From contig WRDE01000161.1 in assembly GCA_009783605.1 (NCBI GenBank), forward strand, positions 1 through 5,523: a DNA stretch of 5,523 bases. The letters run 5' to 3'. The first letter of the stretch is position 1. Every line of letters begins with the position of its first letter. The DNA comes from Oscillospiraceae bacterium (GTDB taxonomy: Bacteria; Bacillota; Clostridia; Oscillospirales; Acutalibacteraceae). The position numbers were made by a program, and so were the translations under genes. This document shows, in pieces, positions 1-4,533 of the stretch. The notes beneath the pieces were generated by a model, which saw only the letters and a program-made list of their open reading frames with translations, searched no databases and was not told the DNA's origin.

Positions 1-560
1 ACCTGTTTCCAGTTGGTGATCGTGCTGCCGGCGCCGTAGATGTCCCGGATCTGTTCCGCCGTCAGCGAATCCACCGGATTGTTTTTATGGGTGATGAACA
101 CAAATCCGTCGGTCGCGACCGGGACCAGTTCCAGCTCGACGCCGTTCTGCTCCGCGAGGGCCAGTTCCTCGGCGGAGGGCGGCGTGACTAAGATCAATTT
201 CACGTCAACTTTTTCATTGCCCACGATCAGATTTTCATAGGCGCTGTGGGTGGTAGAATGATGGACTTCATAGCTGTTCTGCACCATATAATCGGAAAAA
301 TCGTAAAACTGCCGCAGCAGTTCGGCGGTGATCGGGATGGTGGCGGTGGACCCGTCGATTATCCGCATCTCCTCCGCGGATATGACCGGCCCAGAGGCGA
401 TCTGCCGCCAGTTGTCCGGCCGGGCCAGCATGACGTTGATGTTGCCGTTGCTGAGTTTGTCCGGCTCCGGCTGATTGGCGCGGGCGTAGAAGATATACCC
501 GCCCAGCGCGACCGAAGCGGCGGTCAGCAGGCTGCCGAGAAGGATAACGACTTTTTTCAT
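1..560 (-). CDS. PstS-like periplasmic/extracytoplasmic substrate-binding protein, N-terminal part (runs off window)
   Basis: The frame is open from ATG at 560 to the window edge, giving 186 codons with no stop; the C-terminal part lies outside. Residues 1-26 are a short basic start and a hydrophobic stretch ending FYARA, which could be a signal-peptidase-I type signal or an uncleaved anchor. There is no cysteine in this region, so the lipobox usual for Gram-positive binding proteins is missing. The mature part resembles phosphate ABC transporter binding proteins (PBP-like family): an anion-binding-type loop DGSTATIPI at about 69-77, and the stretch DGFVFITHKNNPVDSLTAEQ (151-170) followed by IRDIYGAGSTITNWKQ, which matches the PstS pattern of VNKxNPVxxLTxxQLxxIYxGxxxNWKxV. 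The likely role is capture of phosphate or a similar oxyanion for an ABC importer; the ligand is inferred. It lies 99 bases after aspS on the same strand with its own strong ribosome binding site. The exact family assignment is less certain than the fold. Confidence 0.85.
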   Translation of the reverse strand, partial: MKKVVILLGSLLTAASVALGGYIFYARANQPEPDKLSNGNINVMLARPDNWRQIASGPVISAEEMRIIDGSTATIPITAELLRQFYDFSDYMVQNSYEVHHSTTHSAYENLIVGNEKVDVKLILVTPPSAEELALAEQNGVELELVPVATDGFVFITHKNNPVDSLTAEQIRDIYGAGSTITNWKQ

Positions 561-659
561 GGTGAACCACCTTTCTGTAGTTTACAACGGCTGCAATCCA
601 TCGGCGGCCGCGATGAATAAGGGTTTTATCCCACCAGATTAATTTTCAATTTTCAATTC
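561..659. other. Intergenic gap between aspS and the substrate-binding protein gene
   Basis: Ninety-nine bases. The aspS end is occupied by the heptamer array described separately; the remainder holds a NotI-type palindrome (604-611) and the downstream ribosome binding site. I see no convincing terminator and no well-spaced promoter, so read-through from aspS is possible. A weak CGGCCGC/GCAGCCG pairing exists (about 589-611) but has a mismatch and no T-run after it. Confidence 0.5.
567..574 (-). promoter_or_regulatory. Ribosome binding site of the substrate-binding protein gene
   Basis: AAAGGTGG on the minus strand, six bases before the ATG at 560. It fixes the start of the partial gene, together with the lysine-rich signal-like N-terminus that follows. 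Confidence 0.75.
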
Positions 660-672
660 TCAATTTTCAATT
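642..672 (-). repeat. Heptamer array spanning the aspS stop codon
   Basis: Four 7-base units on the plus strand, ATTTTCA, ATTTTCA, ATTCTCA, ATTTTCA, plus a partial fifth. Read on the gene strand they are AATTGAA/AATTGAG units. The aspS stop codon TGA is at 660-662, inside the second unit met by the ribosome, and the last codons Ile-Glu-Asn are also written by the array. It shares its units with the array at the end of mgsA. Confidence 0.9.
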
Positions 673-2462
673 ATATTCAAGCCCAGCTCCCCCAGCTGCT
701 TCCCGTCCACCGCCGCGGGGCAGTCGGTCATCGGTTCGGTCATGTTCTGCACCTTCGGGAAGGCCAGCACATCCCGGAGCGTCGCCGCGCCCAGCATCTG
801 CATCACTAACCGGTCTAAGCCGATACCCATCCCGCCGTGGGGGGGCGCGCCGTAGCGGAAGGCGTCGAGCAGGAACCCGAATTTCTCCTGCGCCTGCTCC
901 TGCGACAAACCCAGCGCCGCGAACATCCGCGACTGCAGAACCGGATCGGTGATCCGGATCGACCCGGAGGACAACTCGATACCGTTCAGCACTAAGTCGT
1001 AGGCCTTGGCGTATACCTTTTCGGGGGCGGTTTCGAGGAATTCCAGGCTGTCGTCGGTGGGGGAGGTAAAGGGATGGTGCATCGCCGCCCAGCCGCCCTC
1101 GACGTCGGCATTCTTTTCAAAGAACGGCATCTCCACGATCCAGAGGGCGTTGTATCCCTCCCGGGGGATGTTCAGCTTGTCGGCTACCGTCAGCCGCAGC
1201 GCGCCGAGGATCGACCGGGCCAGCTTTTGGTCGGGATCGGCGACGATCAGCACCACGTCGCCGGTCCCGGCGCCGGCGGTCTGCCAGAGGGATGCCAGCG
1301 CCTCTTCGGTGAAGAATTTGGCAAATGAGCAGGCGGTCCCGTCGGGAGACAGCCGCGCCCAAGCCAGCCCGCGCCCGCCGATACCCCGGACAAATTCGGT
1401 TAATTTATCGATCTCCTTGCGGGTCAGCACGGCGGCGGCGTCCGCAGCACCTGCGGTGTTGCTTGCGACAATCGCCGATACGTTGCCGCCGGCGGCAATG
1501 GCGTCGGTAAATACAGCAAAGTCACAACCGGTAACTGCTTCCGACAAGTCCACTAATTCCATCCCGAACCGGGTGTCCGGCTTGTCGCTGCCGAACCGGC
1601 GCATGGCGTCGTTATAGGTCATCCGCGGCAGCGGCAGCGGGATATCGACATCTAAAACCTCCCGGAACACCCGGGAGATAAACCCTTCACCGACGGTCAG
1701 GATGTCCTCCACGTCCACGAAGCTCATCTCCCAGTCGATCTGGGTGAATTCCGGCTGGCGGTCGGCCCGGCCGTCCTCGTCCCGGAAACAGCGGGCCAGC
1801 TGGATATACCGGTCAAAGCCGGCCACCATCGACAGCTGCTTATACAGCTGCGGCGACTGGGGCAGCGCGTAAAAACTGCCGGGGTGCAGCCGGGAGGGGA
1901 CCAAGAAATCCCGCGCACCTTCGGGCGTCGAGCGGATCAGCATCGGCGTCTCGATCTCGACAAAGCCCTGCTCGTCGAAATAATCCCGGGTGACCTTGGC
2001 GATCCGGTGGCGCATCAGCAGGTTGCGCTGGAGATCCGGGCGGCGCAGGTCGAGATAGCGGTATTTCAGCCGGGTCAGCTCGGCGGTGGCGGAATTTTCG
2101 ACAATCTCGAACGGCGGCGTCTCGGATTTGTTCAATATCCTCAGCTCGTCCACCGCGATCTCCACTTCGCCGGTGGGGAGCTCCTTATTGACCGCCGACC
2201 GCAGCCGGACGACACCCTTGGCGGCGATCACGAACTCGCTACGCAGCGTAAAAGCCTTGTCGAACACCGCCCGGTCGGTGGCTTCGTCAAAGGCCAGCTG
2301 GACAATGCCGGTGCGATCCCGGACATCCACAAAAATCAACTGCTGTCCAAGATCCCGCTGCCGCTGGACCCAGCCGAACACGACGGCGACCTCCCCGTCA
2401 TGCTCCGGACGGAATTCCCCGCAATAGCGGGTGCGTTTGAGACCGGTTATAGATTCTGACAT
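660..2462 (-). CDS. aspS: Aspartyl-tRNA synthetase (bacterial type)
   Basis: A 600-residue class II synthetase that charges tRNA-Asp with aspartate in the cytoplasm; the length is usual for the bacterial form, which carries a GAD insertion domain. The N-terminal OB-fold anticodon-binding domain spans about 1-115 (GWVQRQRDLG, FVDVRDRTGIVQ). The catalytic core follows, with YRYLDLRRPDLQ (135-146), the aspartate-site stretch QSPQLYKQL (202-210), and motif 2, RCFRDEDGRADRQPEFTQID (224-243). The insertion domain covers about 290-430, and class II motif 3 is GGMGIGLDRLVMQMLG (543-558). Leu38, in RDLG, is the residue type found in tRNA-Asp-specific enzymes rather than the His of Asp/Asn non-discriminating ones. 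One extra residue follows (GQQLIF against the common GSLIF). GGAGG at 2473-2477 supports the ATG at 2462. It lies 67 bases after hisS, the common Firmicute order. The final codons and stop fall inside a heptamer array. Confidence 0.98.
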   Translation of the reverse strand: MSESITGLKRTRYCGEFRPEHDGEVAVVFGWVQRQRDLGQQLIFVDVRDRTGIVQLAFDEATDRAVFDKAFTLRSEFVIAAKGVVRLRSAVNKELPTGEVEIAVDELRILNKSETPPFEIVENSATAELTRLKYRYLDLRRPDLQRNLLMRHRIAKVTRDYFDEQGFVEIETPMLIRSTPEGARDFLVPSRLHPGSFYALPQSPQLYKQLSMVAGFDRYIQLARCFRDEDGRADRQPEFTQIDWEMSFVDVEDILTVGEGFISRVFREVLDVDIPLPLPRMTYNDAMRRFGSDKPDTRFGMELVDLSEAVTGCDFAVFTDAIAAGGNVSAIVASNTAGAADAAAVLTRKEIDKLTEFVRGIGGRGLAWARLSPDGTACSFAKFFTEEALASLWQTAGAGTGDVVLIVADPDQKLARSILGALRLTVADKLNIPREGYNALWIVEMPFFEKNADVEGGWAAMHHPFTSPTDDSLEFLETAPEKVYAKAYDLVLNGIELSSGSIRITDPVLQSRMFAALGLSQEQAQEKFGFLLDAFRYGAPPHGGMGIGLDRLVMQMLGAATLRDVLAFPKVQNMTEPMTDCPAAVDGKQLGELGLNIIEN

Positions 2463-2470
2463 AGTGATTG

Positions 2471-2478
2471 TTCCTCCG
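2471..2478 (-). promoter_or_regulatory. Ribosome binding site of aspS
   Basis: CGGAGGAA on the minus strand, eight bases before the ATG at 2462. An antisense-oriented heptamer array ends only about eight bases further upstream, at 2486. Confidence 0.75.
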
Positions 2479-2485
2479 TTTTTTA

Positions 2486-2517
2486 AGTTGCAAATTGTAA
2501 ATTACAAGTTGCAAATT
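2486..2517 (+). repeat. Heptamer array upstream of the aspS ribosome binding site
   Basis: Plus-strand units AGTTGCA, AATTGTA, AATTACA, AGTTGCA and the start of another (AATT), all fitting ARTTRYA. Orientation is opposite to the aspS/hisS coding strand. It fills most of the 67-base hisS-aspS gap and ends just before the aspS ribosome binding site. Confidence 0.85.
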
Positions 2518-2524
2518 TGTTATG

Positions 2525-2540
2525 AATTTCTAATTTCTAA
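2525..2540 (-). repeat. Short heptamer repeat at the hisS stop codon
   Basis: Two adjacent copies of AATTTCT on the plus strand plus two bases of a third; on the gene strand the unit reads AATTAGA. Both copies contain TAG; the second, at 2530-2532, is the in-frame hisS stop. On its own two copies are weak evidence, but the position and unit shape match the longer arrays at the other gene ends. Confidence 0.6.
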
Positions 2541-3792
2541 GCTCTCTAATAATCCCGCCGTCCAACACAACCTCCCGCTCTTCCCCGCTCGCCATCTCCT
2601 TCAATTTTGCCTTCCCCGCCGCCAGCTCGTCGCCGCCGACCACCATCACGTACCGGGCGCCGATCTTGTCGGCGTATTTCATCTGGGCTTTCAGTCCGCG
2701 GCCGGCGGTGTCGCATTCCACCCGCAGGCCTTTTTCACGCAATGTCACTGCCATCGCGAAACAGGCGCGGAGCGCGTCCTCCCCCATCGCCGCGAGATAC
2801 AGCTCCGGCGCCGGCGGATCGGGGAATTTCGCTCCCGAGGCTTCCATCGCCAGCAATATCCGCTCGATACCCATGCCGAACCCCAGCGAAGGGACCAGGG
2901 GGCCGCCCAATTCCTGCATCAGCCCGTCATACCGGCCGCCGCCGACCACTACCGGCTGGGCGATCGGCAGATCGGACACGAATTCAAAGACGGTGCGGGT
3001 ATAATAATCCAACCCCCGGACAATACCGGGGTCGATAGAGTAAGCTATGCCGGCCGCTTCCAGATACCCGCAGACCGCATCAAAATGCGCGCGGCACCCG
3101 TCGCAGAGATGCGCCATCATCCGCGGCGCGCCGGCGGTGAGCTGGCCGCAGGAGGGGATTTTACAGTCTAACACCCGCATCGGGTTGCGCTCTAACCGTC
3201 CGCGGCAGGTTTCGCAGAAGCTGTCCCGGCGCGGGTCCAAAAATCCGCGCAGCGCCGCGTGATATGCCGCGCGGCAATCGGGGCAGCCGATGGAATTGAT
3301 CCGCAGCGTCACACCGGCGATCTCGAGCCGGCCGATCACCGCATTGGCCAGCGCGATCACCTCGGCGTCGGCCTGGGGCGCCGCCGCGCCGAAGCATTCG
3401 ATGCCAAACTGGTGGAATTCCCGCAGCCGGCCGGCCTGGGGCTTTTCGTACCGGTAGCAGGAGGTCAGATAATACGCCTTGACCGGCAGCGTTTCGTTGT
3501 GCAGCGCGTGCTCAAGAAATGCCCGGGCCGCGCCGGCGGTCCCCTCCGGCCGCAGCGTGACCGACCGCCCCCCTTTGTCCAAGAAGGTATACATCTCCTT
3601 CTGCACCACATCGGTGGTCTCGCCGACGCTGCGCTGAAACAGCTCGGTGTGTTCAAATACCGGCATACGCATCTCGCGGTAGCCGCAGGCCGCGGCCACC
3701 TCCGCCATTATTCTTTCGGCATACTGCCACTTATAGCTGTCACCCGGCAGCACATCAGCGGTACCACGGGGGGCGCGGGTTAATAGTTCCAT
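2530..3792 (-). CDS. hisS: Histidyl-tRNA synthetase
   Basis: A 420-residue class II synthetase that attaches histidine to tRNA-His. It shows ATP-binding TLRPEGTAG (79-87), motif 2 YRYEKPQAGRLREFHQFGIE (113-132), the histidine-A motif RGLDYYTRTVFE (259-270) with the catalytic-type Arg259, GGGRYDGL (284-291), motif 3 GFGMGIERILL (304-314), and a C-terminal anticodon-binding domain from about 328. The insertion domain between motif 2 and histidine-A has eight cysteines (170, 173, 193, 196, 210, 215, 230, 233), mostly in CxxC pairs. This suggests two metal sites, as in clostridial HisRS; zinc is inferred. ATG 3792 was chosen because AAAGGAG lies eight bases before it and the protein then begins MELLTRAPRGTADVLP, the normal family start. 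The frame stays open 63 bases further upstream, but those codons only translate a heptamer array. It is followed by aspS, probably in the same transcript. Confidence 0.98.
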   Translation of the reverse strand: MELLTRAPRGTADVLPGDSYKWQYAERIMAEVAAACGYREMRMPVFEHTELFQRSVGETTDVVQKEMYTFLDKGGRSVTLRPEGTAGAARAFLEHALHNETLPVKAYYLTSCYRYEKPQAGRLREFHQFGIECFGAAAPQADAEVIALANAVIGRLEIAGVTLRINSIGCPDCRAAYHAALRGFLDPRRDSFCETCRGRLERNPMRVLDCKIPSCGQLTAGAPRMMAHLCDGCRAHFDAVCGYLEAAGIAYSIDPGIVRGLDYYTRTVFEFVSDLPIAQPVVVGGGRYDGLMQELGGPLVPSLGFGMGIERILLAMEASGAKFPDPPAPELYLAAMGEDALRACFAMAVTLREKGLRVECDTAGRGLKAQMKYADKIGARYVMVVGGDELAAGKAKLKEMASGEEREVVLDGGIIRELRN

Positions 3793-3800
3793 GATAAAGG

Positions 3801-3807
3801 CTCCTTT
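3801..3807 (-). promoter_or_regulatory. Ribosome binding site that decides the hisS start
   Basis: AAAGGAG on the minus strand, eight bases before ATG 3792. The upstream in-frame ATG at 3855 has no comparable site and lies at the edge of the palindromic element, so the shorter protein is preferred. Confidence 0.8.
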
Positions 3808-3812
3808 GTTTG

Positions 3813-3850
3813 AGTTAGGAATTAGGAGTGAGGAATGGCAAATTGAGATA
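3813..3850 (+). repeat. Heptamer array upstream of the hisS ribosome binding site
   Basis: Plus-strand units AGTTAGG, AATTAGG, AGTGAGG, AATGGCA, AATTGAG, then ATA. All fit ARTKRNN although the units are more diverged than in the other arrays. It is antisense to hisS and stops five bases before the hisS ribosome binding site; its far end touches the palindromic element. Confidence 0.8.
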
Positions 3851-3853
3851 ACC

Positions 3854-3935
3854 ATCCGTAGGGCGGGGGCTCTGCTCCCGCCGTTGGTACCAGATGGATG
3901 TTTCCGCGGCGGGGGCGAGCCCCCGCCCTACGGAT
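3854..3935. repeat. 82-base imperfect palindromic element (possible MITE/REP-like intergenic repeat)
   Basis: Inverted arms of about 30 bases (3854-3883 and 3907-3935) share ATCCGTAGGGCGGGGGCTC at their outer ends, with small differences near the centre and a 23-base middle. Each arm is itself a hairpin: the right arm is a perfect GGCGGGGGC-GA-GCCCCCGCC (3908-3927), and the left arm has one mismatch. The element has no coding capacity and sits between the mgsA terminator and hisS. Such structures resemble intergenic repeats dispersed in clostridial genomes, but copy number cannot be judged from one window. As RNA it would fold strongly in the hisS leader if the transcript starts upstream. Confidence 0.8.
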
Positions 3936-3946
3936 TCTGCCGGTAT

Positions 3947-3973
3947 AAAAAAGGGCGGATATAGAATCCGCCC
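3947..3973 (-). terminator. Intrinsic terminator after mgsA
   Basis: On the minus strand GGGCGGAT, a five-base loop and ATCCGCCC (3973-3953) form a perfect 8-base-pair stem immediately followed by six Ts (3952-3947). It lies about 50 bases beyond the mgsA stop and should end the minD-mgsA transcript, separating it from hisS-aspS. A T-run on the plus strand lies too far from the stem to make it clearly bidirectional. Confidence 0.85.
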
Positions 3974-3997
3974 CCGTAACATTTTTTGAGGTGTTTC

Positions 3998-4032
3998 ATT
4001 CTCAATTCTCAATTTTCAATTTTCAATTTTTT
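3998..4032 (-). repeat. Heptamer array spanning the mgsA stop codon
   Basis: Plus-strand units ATTCTCA, ATTCTCA, ATTTTCA, ATTTTCA, then a decayed ATTTTTT. The mgsA stop TGA (4023-4025) lies in the first complete unit on the gene strand, where units read AATTGAA/AATTGAG. These are the same two unit variants as at the aspS end, in a different order. Confidence 0.9.
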
Positions 4033-4421
4033 ACAATGTTCCGCCAATCCAGATCTCCGCGCTCTAATCCGTGGATCAGCACTTCGGCGGTGGCGATATT
4101 GGTGGCGACCGGGATATTCCGCATATCGCAGAGGCGGAACATATCCGCTTCGTGGTTTTCCCGGGACGACGCCGTCATCGGGTCCCGGAAAAAGAGCAGC
4201 AGATCAATCTCGTCGCAGGAGATCCGCGCCGAAATCTGCTGGTCGCCGCCCTGTGCGCCCGAGAGATACCGGGCGATAGACAGTCCAGTCGCCTCGGCCA
4301 CCAATTTGCCGGTGGTACCGGTAGCGCAGAGATCATGCCGGCTCAAAATGCCGCAATAAGCAATACAGAACTGCACCATCAGCTCCTTTTTAGAATCATG
4401 GGCAATCAATGCGATGTTCAT
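4023..4421 (-). CDS. mgsA: Methylglyoxal synthase
   Basis: A 132-residue cytoplasmic enzyme of the MGS-like fold, close to the length of the B. subtilis protein. It converts dihydroxyacetone phosphate to methylglyoxal and phosphate, a bypass of lower glycolysis. Visible family features are IALIAHDSKKELMVQF (3-18, with His8 and Asp9), the phosphate-binding ATGTTGKL (33-40), GGDQQ (58-62) with Asp60 equivalent to the E. coli catalytic base Asp71, FFRDP (77-81), and NIPVATNIATAE (102-113). The loop that carries His98 and Asp101 in E. coli (PHDPDV) is changed to SSRENHEADM here; a HEAD motif is present but three residues later, so these residues may be displaced. ATG 4421 is chosen because a strong AAAGAGGAGG precedes it and the family start MKIALIAHD matches; the longer frame only translates repeats. 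It lies between minD and a terminator; mgsA near min/rod genes is a known clostridial arrangement. Confidence 0.95.
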   Translation of the reverse strand: MNIALIAHDSKKELMVQFCIAYCGILSRHDLCATGTTGKLVAEATGLSIARYLSGAQGGDQQISARISCDEIDLLLFFRDPMTASSRENHEADMFRLCDMRNIPVATNIATAEVLIHGLERGDLDWRNIVKN

Positions 4422-4430
4422 TGGATGGAT

Positions 4431-4440
4431 CCTCCTCTTT
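4431..4440 (-). promoter_or_regulatory. Ribosome binding site that decides the mgsA start
   Basis: AAAGAGGAGG on the minus strand, nine bases before ATG 4421. Three bases upstream of it begins the heptamer array at 4444. Confidence 0.8.
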
Positions 4441-4443
4441 GGT

Positions 4444-4486
4444 AGTGGCGAGTGACGAGTGGTTAGTGGCGAGAAAGTGAGTGGCA
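4444..4486 (+). repeat. Heptamer array upstream of mgsA (right half of an inverted pair in transcription order)
   Basis: Plus-strand units AGTGGCG, AGTGACG, AGTGGTT, AGTGGCG (4444-4471), an interrupting eight-base AGAAAGTG, then AGTGGCA. It is antisense to mgsA. The first 31 bases are inverted relative to 4503-4533, so the two arrays can form a long imperfect stem with a loop of about 28 bases in the minD-mgsA message. Confidence 0.9.
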
Positions 4487-4502
4487 ATAGTTTGTACTCC
4501 GT

Positions 4503-4533
4503 TCTCGCCACTCGTCACTAACCACTCGCCACT
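4503..4533 (-). repeat. Heptamer array at the minD stop codon (other half of the inverted pair)
   Basis: On the minus strand units AGTGGCG, AGTGGTT, AGTGACG, AGTGGCG, AGA run directly on from minD; the minD stop TGA (4535-4533) takes its last base from the first unit. The same four units occur in the partner array at 4444-4471, but the middle two are in swapped order, so pairing is perfect for the outer and inner units and mismatched in the middle. Confidence 0.9.

Noticed and set aside
589..612. Terminator after aspS
   Set aside because: The possible stem has a mismatch on the minus strand and is not followed by a T-run.
246..620. Plus-strand ORF and minus-strand ORF 268-570 over the substrate-binding gene
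   Set aside because: The true gene is the uninterrupted minus-strand frame from 560 to the window edge, with a signal-like N-terminus, PstS-like motifs and a good ribosome binding site.
642..672. CRISPR-like repeat-spacer structure in the short repeats
   Set aside because: The repeats are contiguous 7-base units with no spacers and no cas genes nearby.
1006..1617. Long plus-strand ORFs opposite aspS and hisS (for example 1006-1617, 1884-2459, 3259-3783)
   Set aside because: They are antisense shadows of GC-rich, well-identified synthetase genes, with low-complexity Arg/Pro/Ser-rich translations and no supporting start signals.
3793..3855. Longer HisRS start at 3855 adding 21 residues
   Set aside because: The added codons translate the heptamer array (giving LLIPNSN-like residues), have no ribosome binding site, and precede the normal family N-terminus; ATG 3792 has AAAGGAG at proper spacing.
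3884..3900. TGGTACC as a T-box antiterminator for hisS
   Set aside because: It lacks the surrounding consensus, lies in the palindrome centre, and no terminator follows before hisS.
3986..4359. Plus-strand ORFs beginning with NSQFSIFNF-like residues over the mgsA end
   Set aside because: The antisense strand of AATTGAR arrays has no stops in any frame, so spurious ORFs start there; the rest is the shadow of mgsA.
4422..4511. Longer MgsA start at 4511 adding 30 residues
   Set aside because: The extra residues (SPLTTRHSPLP-like) are a translation of the inverted heptamer array, and AAAGAGGAGG directly precedes ATG 4421, which gives the family start.
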